A DNA stretch of 64,000 nt, taken from Persicimonas caeni. GTDB lineage: Bacteria > Myxococcota_A > Bradymonadia > Bradymonadales > Bradymonadaceae. Below, piece by piece: positions 51,386-60,187 of the stretch. Under the pieces are notes generated by a model. It was not told where the DNA came from, searched no databases, and saw only the letters and a program-made list of their open reading frames with translations. Position 1 is the stretch's first letter. Every line of letters starts with the position of its first letter. The DNA lies in NCBI RefSeq assembly GCF_006517175.1, contig NZ_CP041186.1:4987074-5051073 (forward strand), given 5' to 3'. The position numbers and the translations under genes were made by a program.

Positions 51386-53872
51386 ATGCAGTTGCCGGTT
51401 GATGCAGTACGGGAAGAATTCGAAAGCGCACTCGGAGCCGGGGCGCCGTTGATCGTGACGGCGCCCACCGGCTCCGGTAAGTCGACGCGGCTGCCGCTGT
51501 GGATGGCAGAGAGGCTCGACGGGCCCATCTTGGTCGTCGAGCCCAGGCGCGTGGCGTGTCGGTCGCTGGCCGGTTGGCTCAGCGAGGGCCGCGGCGAGCC
51601 GGTGGGCAAGACGATCGGCTACACGGTGCGCTTCGACGACCGCACGAGCGACGCGACCGAAGTCGTCTTCGCCACCACCGGCGTCGCGCTGCGCATGCTC
51701 GGCCAAAATCCAACGGAACAAGACGGCTTTCGCTTCGCCGGCGTGCTCATCGACGAGTTCCACGAGCGAAGCTGGCAGGTCGACCTGATCTTGGCCGTGC
51801 TGCGCTCGCGCCGTCAGGCCGGCGACGATCTCCCGCTCGTCATCACCTCGGCCACCCTCGACGTCGACGCCCTGGTGGGCGACCTCGGCGCGAACCTCAT
51901 CGAGGCCTCCGGGCGCACCTATCCCGTCGACGTCGAGTATATCGACGAGCCCAAAGCCCCCAGCCGCCACAACCTCGACAGCCGCGTGGCCGACGCGGTC
52001 AAACGCGCCCTCGACGGCGACGACGGCGACGTGCTCGTCTTCTTGCCCGGCAAAGGCGAGATCGCCGATTGCGAGCAGGCCCTCTCCAAAATCTGCCAGA
52101 AACGCGGCGCCGAGGCCGTCGCCGTCCACGGCGGCTTGCCGCCCGACCGCATGAAGCAGGCGCTCGCCCAATCGGCCGACAAACGCCGGGTCTACCTGTC
52201 GACCAACGTCGCCGAGACCTCCGTGACGCTCCCCGGCGTGACCACCGTCATCGACAGCGGCCTGGCCCGCATGCGCATCCACCGCGGCGGCCGCAGCGCG
52301 CTCGCCCTCGTCCCCATCGCCCAGGACTCGATGGACCAGCGCGCCGGCCGCGCCGGCCGCGTGCGCCCGGGCCGCTGCATCCGGCTGTGGAGCCGGCGCT
52401 TTCGCCCCCAGCGCGTCACCGCCCCCGAGGTCGAGCGCATCGAGCTCGACGACGTCTTGCTGCACGCCGGCGTCTGCGGCCTCGAGGGCCCCAAACTCGA
52501 CCGCGCCCCCTGGGTCACCGAGCCGCCCGAATTCGCCGTCGCCGGGGCCAAAGAGCGCCTCGTCGCCGTGGGCGCCTTCGACCGCCGATTCCACATCACG
52601 CCCAAGGGCGAGACCTTGGCCGAGCTGCCCGTCGACGGCCACGACGCGCGCATGCTCATCGGCGTGACCGACGAGATGGCCGGCATCACCTGCGACCTGG
52701 TCGCCCTGCTGCAGCTCAACCGCCCGCTGATGCTGTCCACCGGCGACCGCGACGTCCACCGCGCCCGCGCCGAGCTGTGCCGCGGGCTGACCAACGAGGT
52801 CTTCGTCGAGGTGCAGATGATCCGGCGCGGCTCGGTGCGCAAACACCGGCTGCACGGCTCGGCGCTCGACGAGGCGCGCAAGGTCTCGGCGAGCCTGCGC
52901 GAGCTGGTCGACGCGCCCGTCAAAGACCCCACCCGCGACGACGCCGAGCTCCCCGACCCGCACGCCTTCGCCGAATACCTGCTCGAGCGCATCCCCGAGA
53001 CCGCCTTCGTGCTGCGCGAGCGCGCCAAGCGCCGCCGCGACGGCAACAAGCCGCGCCCGGGCCGAAGCGAGCCGTGGGCCAACGGCGAGGTCGAGCTGAG
53101 TGTGTGGCCCTACAGCCCGCCGCGCCTCGAGCACGAAGACGAGCCCCCCGCGCCCATCGCCGGCCTCGTGCTCGACCATTTCTGGCTGGGCGACGGCGGC
53201 ACCGGCGTGCGCGGCACCGGCCGCATGGTGCTCCCGTGCACCTACGACCAGCTCGCCGACGCCGGCTTGGGCAACGAGACGCTCGGCAAGGTCGAGCTGC
53301 GCGGCGGCCGCGTCGTCGCCCGCGTCGAGCGCGAGCTGGGCGGCGTGACGATCTCGGCGCGCGACGAAGGCCTGCGCGGCCCGCGCCTGTGGGACGCCGC
53401 CGCCGACCTCATCCTCGAAAACCGCCTCTTCAAAGGCGCCGGCGACGCCGTCCGCGACGACCTGCACCTGTGGGGCGTCCTCGCCGACTGGCCCGCCGAA
53501 GAGCGCATGTGGGACGACACGCCGGCCCCCGCGCCGCGCGCCTACCTGGTGGAACGCCTCAAACTCCTCGGCCTCACCCGCTCCGACGAGCTCGCCCTGC
53601 TCGAAGCCGACGACCTACGCCCCGACCTCGTCGCCGAGCTCGACGTCCCCGCCTACGAACTCGAACGCTTCGCCGACGACTTCCCCCGCCAATGGGAGCA
53701 CATGGGCTGCGTCTACGAATGCCTCGTGCAGGCGACCAGCCGCAAGATCATCCTCGAGCCGGCCAACAAGAAAGCCAAACGCGGCAAAGACCCCAAGGCT
53801 GGGGTGTTGCCGCGCTTCCGTGGCTTCTCGGTCTACTTCCGCAACGCTAGCCGGGTTGTGCGTGTTCGTTGA
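51386..53872 (+). CDS. hrpB: ATP-dependent helicase HrpB
   Basis: 828 residues of a DEAH/RHA-type helicase; its cellular substrate is not well defined in bacteria. TAPTGSGKST (Walker A), LIDEFHERS (motif II, DEFH), SATLD, STNVAETSVTLPGV and QRAGRAGRVRPG (motif VI) are present. The C-terminal third has the HrpB-specific region with LPEFRGFSVYF-like LPRFRGFSVYFRNAS. It is the third gene of a probable operon. The coding strand is very GC-rich and leaves long false open frames on other frames. Confidence 0.95.
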   Translation: MQLPVDAVREEFESALGAGAPLIVTAPTGSGKSTRLPLWMAERLDGPILVVEPRRVACRSLAGWLSEGRGEPVGKTIGYTVRFDDRTSDATEVVFATTGVALRMLGQNPTEQDGFRFAGVLIDEFHERSWQVDLILAVLRSRRQAGDDLPLVITSATLDVDALVGDLGANLIEASGRTYPVDVEYIDEPKAPSRHNLDSRVADAVKRALDGDDGDVLVFLPGKGEIADCEQALSKICQKRGAEAVAVHGGLPPDRMKQALAQSADKRRVYLSTNVAETSVTLPGVTTVIDSGLARMRIHRGGRSALALVPIAQDSMDQRAGRAGRVRPGRCIRLWSRRFRPQRVTAPEVERIELDDVLLHAGVCGLEGPKLDRAPWVTEPPEFAVAGAKERLVAVGAFDRRFHITPKGETLAELPVDGHDARMLIGVTDEMAGITCDLVALLQLNRPLMLSTGDRDVHRARAELCRGLTNEVFVEVQMIRRGSVRKHRLHGSALDEARKVSASLRELVDAPVKDPTRDDAELPDPHAFAEYLLERIPETAFVLRERAKRRRDGNKPRPGRSEPWANGEVELSVWPYSPPRLEHEDEPPAPIAGLVLDHFWLGDGGTGVRGTGRMVLPCTYDQLADAGLGNETLGKVELRGGRVVARVERELGGVTISARDEGLRGPRLWDAAADLILENRLFKGAGDAVRDDLHLWGVLADWPAEERMWDDTPAPAPRAYLVERLKLLGLTRSDELALLEADDLRPDLVAELDVPAYELERFADDFPRQWEHMGCVYECLVQATSRKIILEPANKKAKRGKDPKAGVLPRFRGFSVYFRNASRVVRVR

Positions 53873-53900
53873 TTCTTTGACCTTGGTCGAGTTGGTTTTG

Positions 53901-54064
53901 AACCGCAAAGGTCGCAATTTGCCGTTCGCATTCTGAGCCTCGTCGCAATTCGCAGCCCCTATGTCCTTAATTGCCCATATAGAAGGCGTTTCAACCCCTG
54001 CAACGCCGCCGACGGCCCCCATTTTCCCTTTGCTTCCTTTGCGTACTTCGCGACCTTTGCGGTT
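53901..54064. repeat. Inverted repeat with AACCGCAAAGG motif
   Basis: AACCGCAAAGGTCGC (53901-53915) and its exact reverse complement (54050-54064) frame the 216-bp gap between hrpB and the CULT gene. The right arm extends into a run of CTTTGCNTNC-like steps (54027-54060). Similar CGCAAAGG/CTTTGCG runs are seen between genes in many bacteria; function unknown. Confidence 0.75.
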
Positions 54065-54088
54065 AGCCCCCCTGGTGGTGTCACGCCA

Positions 54089-54490
54089 CTAGCTCAACCG
54101 ATTCAGAATCAGCCCATAGAACTCGTTGTCCGACGACCAGAAGCGCCAGCCCAAATGCGTCTTGCAGTTCGTGCAGATGGCGACCTGCCACACGTAGCCG
54201 TCGAACCAGCTGAAGTCGTCGCTCTCGGGGCCGATTTCGCGGCAGCCGTCGGCTTCTTTGAAGCAGCCGATCTCGAACAGGATGCCCGCCGGGTTGACGC
54301 AGGTGTGGGCGAATTGGCCGCCCACGCTGGTGCGGTGTTTGGTGTGGGTGACCTCTTGGCCGCAGGCGGCGCAGTTGAGCGCCTCGTCTTCTTGGCGTTG
54401 CTCGTCGTGCTCGGGCTGGGCTTCGTCGGTGGGGGCTTGGGCCGGAGGGGCGGCCGTGGTGGCGTCGTCGGTTTGGTCGAGCAGTTCCAT
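54089..54490 (-). CDS. CULT-domain protein (bacterial cereblon-like)
   Basis: 133 residues: a disordered acidic N-terminus (1-38) and a ~95-residue CULT domain. Zinc ligands Cys40-x2-Cys43 and Cys106-x2-Cys109. The segment SWFDGYVWQVAICTNC and then HLGWRF (95-117) parallels human cereblon SWFPGYAWTVAQCKIC and HIGWKF. The three tryptophans of the thalidomide-binding cage align as Trp95, Trp101 and Trp115. HTCVNPAG and the closing FYGLILNRL also fit. Single-domain CULT proteins occur in some proteobacteria; their natural ligands are unknown, with modified (cyclic imide or uracil-like) groups proposed. No signal peptide. It lies 108 bp downstream of a kinase/ATPase gene on the same strand. Confidence 0.9.
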   Translation of the reverse strand: MELLDQTDDATTAAPPAQAPTDEAQPEHDEQRQEDEALNCAACGQEVTHTKHRTSVGGQFAHTCVNPAGILFEIGCFKEADGCREIGPESDDFSWFDGYVWQVAICTNCKTHLGWRFWSSDNEFYGLILNRLS

Positions 54491-54598
54491 GGCGGCCTCG
54501 TCGGCGTTGAGAGTCGGCGTTGGGAGTCGGCGTAATGGGCGGCGGAGCGGGTGGGTGCTTTCGAGAATGTGGGGGCGAGGGCGCGGCTTGGCAACCGT

Positions 54599-57500
54599 TC
54601 AGGCGCCTTGGGCGTTCAGGCGTTGCTGGGCGGCGGCGTCGAAGAGGCGCGTGGCGTAGTCGTTGTGGCGCGCGTCGGCGGCCAACTGGCCTGCTTTTTC
54701 GAGGCAGATGGCCAGGTCGACGTCGACGAGGCCCGTCGCCCCGATGCCCTCGAGCACGAGCCCCAGGCGTCGCTCGAAGGTGTACCAGTCGGCCTCGGCG
54801 GCCAGGCAGGGCAGCGAGATGGCGCGGGTGTAGAGCAAAAAGCGCGCGTGTTGCTGGCGCTCGAAGCCCGGGGCGAGGTCGTCCAAGATCGGCTTGGCTT
54901 GCTTGAAGCGGTCGGTCTGCACGTAGATCAACGCCAGGTTGAGCAGGGCGGTGCTCACCCCGCGTTGGTGGTGGGTGTCCTCCCCGGCGACCACCTTGCG
55001 GTAGATCTGCTCGGCCTCGGCCAGGCGTCCCTGCAGGCGGACCACGTCGCCCAGCGAGTTCATCAGCATGCTCAGCACCAGGTAGTGCCCCGTCTCGTTG
55101 CAGTGGGCGAGGGCCTCGCGAAAGACCGCCTCGGCCTCGGCCAGCCGGCCGCGATGGCGCTCGCAGCTGCCCAGCGCGTCGAGCACGGCGGGCAGGTGGA
55201 GGGTGTCGTCGAGCGCGGTGGCCAGCGCGCGGGCCTTCTCGAGGTGCTCGACGGCCTCGTCGGGGCGGCCCAGACGGGTCAGCGCCTGGCCCATGCCGCT
55301 GGCCAGGCGCATCGCCAGATCGTCGTCGTCGAAGTCCGCGGCGAGCGCTTGCGCGCGCTGCAGCAAGGGGAGGGCGCGCCCGTAGTCGCCCTGGAATTGG
55401 ACGCACTGCGAAAGCCGGTAGCAGCACGTGGCCGTCAGCCGCGGGTCGTCGAGCTTCTCGGCGCTGTTCAGCGCGCGCCGGGCCAGGGCGTAGGCGGCCT
55501 CGTAGTCGTGCAGAAACGCCATGCAGATCGCCCGCAGCGCCCAGTTCTCGATGCGCGGCGCGCACACTGTCGGCAGACCCAGCGCCTCGATCGCCCCCTC
55601 GCGAAGGTCGAGCAGGACCAGCGTGGCCTCGAAGTCCGAGGCGTTGCCGCGCGCCCTCGCGCCGACGAGCAGCGGGTCGAGCGCGTCCAAATAGGCGCGC
55701 GCGGCCAGCAGGTGGCGGCCGAGGCGCTCGGCGGCTTGCTTCTCGCCGCCGTAGCGCTCCTGGAGCATCCGCGCGCACACCCGGTGGTGGCCCACGTAGC
55801 GGCCCGCTTCCTTGGCGCGGCGCTCCAGCGACTCGCGCAGCATGCTGTGGGCGAAGCGCACGCCCGTGTCGGTCTCGTCGAGCAGCCGGTGCGACAAGAG
55901 TCGCTGGATCTGGGCTTCGGGAAAGCCCGTGCCCGTCAGACGCAGGCTCGCTCGCCACTCGGCTTCGTTGACCTCCAGGCCGAGCACGGCGGCGAGCTCG
56001 AGGGCGTACATCGTCTCTTCGTCGGCCTGCGACAGCGCGCGCTCCAGCCGGCTCGACCACACCTCGAAGACGTCGTCGGGCACCGGCGCCTCCTCGCCGT
56101 CGGCGAGCACGAACCCCGCCTCGCCGACCTCGAGCACCCCGCGATCGACCCAGTCGCCCACCAACTGCACCGCAAAGAGCGGGTTGCCCCGCGTGCGGTC
56201 GGCGACCTGCCGGGCGAGGGCGGGGGCCAGATGCAGCAAGGTCTCGATGAACCGAGCCTGCTCGTGCGACGGCAGCGGGCCGAGCCCCACGTGGGTGATG
56301 GCCTTGTGCAGGGCGAACTCGGCGACCAGATGCATCGCGGTCGACTGGTCGACGAGCGCCTCGCTGCGGATGGTGCCCACGAGCACCAGCGGCACGTCGG
56401 CGCACGCGTCGCTGTCGAGGCAATAGCGCAAAAGGCTTAGGCTGTCGGAGGACCACTGCAGGTCGTCGAGCCACACGATCACCGCGCGCTCCCGGGCGAT
56501 GAGGCCCAGCACCCGCGCGATCAGCGCGTAGCGTTGCTCGGGGCGGGCGAACTGGATCTTGCGCTGGCCGCGCTCGAGGTCGGCCTCGGTCGCAGGCGAG
56601 ATGATCTCGGCCAGCGCGTCCCACTCGTAGGCGTCGTCGACGCCGCGCGCTCGAAACCAGCCCCGCAGCCGCTCGACGAGCGCGGCGCGCTCGAGCCCGG
56701 CGGCGCGAAAATGGCGGGCGAGCATCTTGGGCAGCCCCTCGCCGCCGCCGGGGCTGGGGCTGTGGGTCGCGCGCAGGTTCAGCGCCAGGCCCAACTCCTC
56801 GGCGCGCTCGCACAGCCACTGGGCCAAAAAGCTCTTGCCCACCCCCGACGGCCCGCGGATGAGCGCCGCGCGCGGGCTGTGCGTCTCGACCGCCTCGCAC
56901 AGCGTCGTCCACAGCGCGTCGCGCTCCTCCTGACGGCCGACCAGCGGCACGTGGCGAAGCCCGTACAGGCCCAGCCCGGCGCCCAGAAGCTGGAAGGAAC
57001 GCTCCGGCTTGGACGCGCGGCGCGGCCTCGTCGCCTTCTGGGTGCCCGTCGACTGCAGCGGGCTCATCTCCGGAAGCGGCCTCATTTCCTGCAGTGGACC
57101 GGACGCGTCGGCCGCGTTGCGGTAGCGCTCGAGCGGATCTTTGTGCAACAGCCGGCGCACCCAGCCCTCGAACGCCTCGGGCACCGCGATGCGCGGCTCG
57201 AGCGGCGGGATAGGCGCGTGCAGGTGCTTCTTGGCGACCGAGACCGTCGGAAACGCGCGGTACACCGGCTTGCCGCACACCAGGTAGTAGGCCAGGCACC
57301 CGATGGCGTACAGGTCGGTCCAGGGGCCGACGTCTCGCCAGTGGCCCCGGAACTGCTCGGGCGACATGAACGACGGCGTGCCGCAGGCGCCACGCAAGAC
57401 CGCGTCCTCGAAGCGCTCGGCGACGAACGCCAGGCCGAAGTCGGTCAGCTTGACGCGGCCCCAGTCCGGTTCGTCGGCCAGCAGGATATTGCCGGGCTTG

Positions 57501-57961
57501 ATGTCGCGGTGGATGACCCCGCGAGCGTGGGCGTGGGCCAGGGCGTCGAGCAGCGCGAGCAGAATGGAGCGAATCGACGCGAAGGAGAGCTGGCGCTCGA
57601 CGTCGGCCAGCGACCCCCGCGGGCACAACTCCATCGCCAGGTACGGACTATGCGCCCGAAGCTCGCCGAGCGTCGCGTCCTCGACCTCGGGAGTGACCTC
57701 GCCGTGGTCGAAGACCATCACCACGCCCGGATGACTCAGCCCGGCGACCGCGCGCACCTCCTGGCGAAACTGACGCCCGTACTCCTCACGCAGCGCCTGC
57801 TCCTCGGTCACCACCTTGATGGCCGCGTCCACCCCCTGCTCACGATGCCGCGCCCGCCACACCTGGCCCATCGCCCCCTCACCCAAAAACTCGAGCAGGT
57901 CGAACGGCCCCAACTGACCGATCGGTTCGGCAGGGCGATAATGTGGAGAGTTGGAGGTCAC
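54599..57961 (-). CDS. Ser/Thr protein kinase with AAA ATPase and TPR domains
   Basis: About 1120 residues from GTG 57961; the start is uncertain as no clear Shine-Dalgarno is present, and an upstream reading enters repeats. Kinase domain (~15-280): GEGAMGQVWRA, Lys in AAIKVV, HRDIKPGN, TDFGLAF, CGTPSFMSPEQF. Then LVGRQEERDALW and the P-loop GPSGVGKS with AVIVWLDDLQW (AAA_16/PknK-type ATPase), an RTRGNPLFAVQLVGDW sensor-like helix, and a C-terminal array of TPR-like helices (~720-1110). Such fused kinases are abundant in myxobacteria as signalling regulators. Paralogous to the gene at the right edge. Confidence 0.9.
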   Translation of the reverse strand: MTSNSPHYRPAEPIGQLGPFDLLEFLGEGAMGQVWRARHREQGVDAAIKVVTEEQALREEYGRQFRQEVRAVAGLSHPGVVMVFDHGEVTPEVEDATLGELRAHSPYLAMELCPRGSLADVERQLSFASIRSILLALLDALAHAHARGVIHRDIKPGNILLADEPDWGRVKLTDFGLAFVAERFEDAVLRGACGTPSFMSPEQFRGHWRDVGPWTDLYAIGCLAYYLVCGKPVYRAFPTVSVAKKHLHAPIPPLEPRIAVPEAFEGWVRRLLHKDPLERYRNAADASGPLQEMRPLPEMSPLQSTGTQKATRPRRASKPERSFQLLGAGLGLYGLRHVPLVGRQEERDALWTTLCEAVETHSPRAALIRGPSGVGKSFLAQWLCERAEELGLALNLRATHSPSPGGGEGLPKMLARHFRAAGLERAALVERLRGWFRARGVDDAYEWDALAEIISPATEADLERGQRKIQFARPEQRYALIARVLGLIARERAVIVWLDDLQWSSDSLSLLRYCLDSDACADVPLVLVGTIRSEALVDQSTAMHLVAEFALHKAITHVGLGPLPSHEQARFIETLLHLAPALARQVADRTRGNPLFAVQLVGDWVDRGVLEVGEAGFVLADGEEAPVPDDVFEVWSSRLERALSQADEETMYALELAAVLGLEVNEAEWRASLRLTGTGFPEAQIQRLLSHRLLDETDTGVRFAHSMLRESLERRAKEAGRYVGHHRVCARMLQERYGGEKQAAERLGRHLLAARAYLDALDPLLVGARARGNASDFEATLVLLDLREGAIEALGLPTVCAPRIENWALRAICMAFLHDYEAAYALARRALNSAEKLDDPRLTATCCYRLSQCVQFQGDYGRALPLLQRAQALAADFDDDDLAMRLASGMGQALTRLGRPDEAVEHLEKARALATALDDTLHLPAVLDALGSCERHRGRLAEAEAVFREALAHCNETGHYLVLSMLMNSLGDVVRLQGRLAEAEQIYRKVVAGEDTHHQRGVSTALLNLALIYVQTDRFKQAKPILDDLAPGFERQQHARFLLYTRAISLPCLAAEADWYTFERRLGLVLEGIGATGLVDVDLAICLEKAGQLAADARHNDYATRLFDAAAQQRLNAQGA

Positions 57962-58068
57962 GGCGGCTACGACTCGGTACAAAGGCTGCTCAGTGCAGAG
58001 GTGCCGGTGAGGATCGGGGATTCGAGGGCGCTTGCCAAGGGGCGCAGAGAGAAAAATGTGATTTTTGG

Positions 58069-58142
58069 GGCGCGGTCGTCTCGACCGCCGGGGTCCGTCT
58101 CGGGCCCCGCACGTGTACGAGCAGGGCGTGCGCCCTGCTGAG
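58069..58142. repeat. Partial copy of the 157-bp repeat before hexamer array A
   Basis: GCGCGGTCGTCTCGACCGCC and the following CACGTGTACGAGCAGGGCG part of the 157-bp unit, ending in GCCCTGC. It then switches into hexamer array A, exactly as at 58756-58832 before array B. Confidence 0.8.
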
Positions 58143-58276
58143 ACGGCTACGGTCACGGACACGGTGTCCGGCACCGGTCACGGCCCCCGGCCCCCGGCTC
58201 CGGCACCCGAGACCGTGTCCGTGTCCGTGTCCGTAGCCGTAGCCGTGACCGTGACCGTGATGGTGATCGTGACCGG
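58143..58276. repeat. Hexanucleotide satellite A, strand-switching
   Basis: Left part ACGGCTACGGTCACGGACAC (hexamers of GGNNAC type), a core with GGCACCCGAGACCG (58202-58215), then right part of GTGTCC/GTAGCC/GTGACC hexamers, which are reverse complements of the left type. The element ends ACCGGCCCCGCACGTG. The whole can fold as a long imperfect hairpin. Confidence 0.85.
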
Positions 58277-58832
58277 CCCCGCACGTGTACGAGCAGGGCG
58301 TGCGCCCTGCAGAAGACATGCAAGCTGGGGCGGTGACGCCCCAGGGCGGGCGAGGACGCCGCGCGCCCCGGGCAGGTTGTGCGTGCAGCAGGGAAGGGGC
58401 GCGGTCGTCTCGACCGCCGGGGTCCGTCTCGGGCCCCGCACGTGTACGAGCAGGGCGTGCGCCCTGCAGAAGACATGCAAGCTGGGGCGGTGACGCCCCA
58501 GGGCGGGCGAGGACGCCGCGCGCCCCGGGCAGGTTGTGCGTGCAGCAGGGAAGGGGCGCGGTCGTCTCGACCGCCGGGGTCCGTCTCGGGCCCCGCACGT
58601 GTACGAGCAGGGCGTGCGCCCTGCAGAAGACACGCAAGCTGGGGCGGTGACGCCCCAGGGCGGGCGAGGACGCCGCGCGGCCCGGCTGGGGCGGTGACGC
58701 CCCAGGGCGGGCGAGGACGCCGCGCGCCCCGGGCAGGTGTGCGTGCAGCAGGGAAGGGGCGCGGTCGTCTCCGGCCGCCGGGGTCCGTCTCGGGCCCCGC
58801 ACGTGTACGAGCAGGGCGTGCGCCCTGCTGAG
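58276..58832. repeat. 157-bp tandem repeat with hairpins
   Basis: About 3.3 copies; GCACGTGTAC recurs at 58281, 58438, 58595 and 58799 (periods 157, 157, 204). The last interval is longer because a 47-bp part with GGGGCGGTGACGCCCC is doubled. Each unit contains two strong hairpins: GCAGGGC-GTGC-GCCCTGC and CTGGGGCG-GTGA-CGCCCCAG, the latter with a GNRA-type loop on the + strand. No convincing gene. Confidence 0.9.
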
Positions 58833-59010
58833 ACGGCTACGGTCACGGACACGGTGTCCGGCACCGGTACGGCCCCCGGCCCCGGCACCCGAGACCGTGA
58901 CCGAGACCGTGACCGAGACCGTGTCCGAGACCGTGTCCGTAGCCGTGACCGTAACCGTGACCGTAACCGTGATCGTGATCGTGATCGTGATCGTAACCGT
59001 GACTTGCGCG
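58833..59010. repeat. Hexanucleotide satellite B, strand-switching
   Basis: Same design as array A: GACGGCTACGGTCACGGACA, a core with GGCACCCGAGACCG (58884-58897), then many GTGACC, GAGACC, GTAACC and GTGATC hexamers to 59004. The reverse-oriented part is longer than in array A. It ends 117 bp before the small gene at 59128. Confidence 0.85.
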
Positions 59011-59127
59011 CCCACCCCCCCTCGGAGTATTTCTGGGGGGCACCATTTATATTGTCAGAGTCTGCAGCCCGAGCCTGTATGGGGGGCTGTTCCTAACCTC
59101 AACCCCTTTTGTGAGGAGAAGAACGTT

Positions 59128-59853
59128 ATGGCGAGTGGACCGGATTTGAAGACGCCTGTGTCGGACCTTGTGTTGGCGACCCGTGAGGTTGCCCAGTGGG
59201 TCGGACGCAATAAGGCGAAGTTCGAGGGTGTTGTCGCGGCCGATTTCGGCGGCGCCGACGCCGGCCGCGCGGCAGCAGCGCTGCTCGATGGCCAGGAAGC
59301 CGAGTTTCAGACCGAGCGGCGCGAGGACGTCGCCTGGACCAACGAGAAGAACGCGTTGGTCTCGCGGGTCGGGCCGTTGGCCGACGTGGCCCGGTCGGGC
59401 GTGCGGCTGGCTTATTTCGAGGACGAGAATTTGGACGACGTGCTCAAGGATTTCTCGACGGCTCATGCCTCCGATATCCGCACGTTGCCGAGGGCGAGAC
59501 GGGCGTTGCAGATCCTCGAGGCGGGGCTGACCCGTCACGCCGACGAGCTGCGCGGGTCGATGGGTCACTTCGACCGGGTGCTCGAGGAGTGCAAGCAGTT
59601 GCGCGAGCGCTCCATCGAGCTGTCCGATGCGTACGGTGAAGAGACCAGCGAGACCCGCGAGGCGGCGCGCGAGCGCCGTACCGCGCGGGTGCAATGCCTC
59701 GAGTTCATCGAGCGCGTCGAGCTCGCCGCGCGCATGGCCCAGCTCGACCACCCCGAGCTGTTGGTCGAGCTCGACGCCATCTACGCCGAGTTCTTGCCCC
59801 AGCCGGAGCCCTCACCCGCCGGCGGCGACCAGCCGGAGCCGACCGAGGCCTGA
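59128..59853 (+). CDS. Hypothetical helical protein
   Basis: 241 residues, start ATG 59128 (MASGPDLKTPVSDLVLAT) with GAGGAG at 59113-59118. I do not recognise a family. The protein is predicted by eye to be mostly helical and charged, with coiled-coil-like stretches (VLEECKQLRERSIEL, SETREAARERRTARVQ) and a Pro/Glu-rich end (PQPEPSPAGGDQPEPTEA). No signal peptide or membrane segment. An open frame reaching back into array B is only repeat translation. It is the one clear gene between the two kinase paralogues, and a strong terminator follows, so it is probably expressed on its own. Confidence 0.8.
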   Translation: MASGPDLKTPVSDLVLATREVAQWVGRNKAKFEGVVAADFGGADAGRAAAALLDGQEAEFQTERREDVAWTNEKNALVSRVGPLADVARSGVRLAYFEDENLDDVLKDFSTAHASDIRTLPRARRALQILEAGLTRHADELRGSMGHFDRVLEECKQLRERSIELSDAYGEETSETREAARERRTARVQCLEFIERVELAARMAQLDHPELLVELDAIYAEFLPQPEPSPAGGDQPEPTEA

Positions 59854-59873
59854 TCGGCGCCCGATGCATCAAC

Positions 59874-60089
59874 GGCGCGAGCGCCGCAAGCCCCCGCACT
59901 TTGCCGTGCGGGGGCTTCTTTGTTTGGGGCGGCGTAAGCGCTCGCGGCAAGCACGGCGCGTGCGCCGCAGGCCCGCCGGACGCCGGGAGGTGCTCGGCGA
60001 CGCGCGTGACGAGCATGGCGCGGGCGCCGCAGGCCCGCGAGGCGGCTGGAGATGCACGGCGCGCAGGTCGCAAGCGCGGCGCGGGCGCC
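59874..60089. repeat. Four dispersed GGCGCGNGCGCC palindromes
   Basis: The 12-bp palindrome GGCGCGNGCGCC followed by GCARG occurs at 59874, 59955, 60017 and 60078 (spacings 81, 62, 61). The centre base varies (A, T, G, G) while the stem is constant, as if stem pairing were conserved. Confidence 0.75.
59888..59925 (+). terminator. Intrinsic terminator of the hypothetical gene
   Basis: AAGCCCCCGCAC (59888-59899) and GTGCGGGGGCTT (59906-59917) with a 6-nt loop, followed by CTTTGTTT. Confidence 0.9.
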
Positions 60090-60187
60090 GCAAGGTGCTT
60101 CGGCACCGCCGCGAGGTGCCTCGACACCGCCGCAACGACGGCGGCCCGATGGAGGCGGTCGCGGCGAGCGTGGCAGGTTTGGCGACT

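Noticed and set aside
51206-53850. Frames of 753 codons (minus) and 783 codons (+, another frame) overlapping hrpB
   Set aside because: HrpB motifs are complete in the chosen frame; the others are Arg/Ala/Pro-rich shadows.
58276-58832. Possible CRISPR array
   Set aside because: Units are 157 bp and identical throughout, with no unique spacers and no cas genes.
57990-59015. Open frames through the 157-bp repeats and satellites (repeated GRTPCSYTCGARDG and Thr-Val runs)
   Set aside because: They follow the repeats, exist on both strands, and have no ribosome-binding site or unique sequence.
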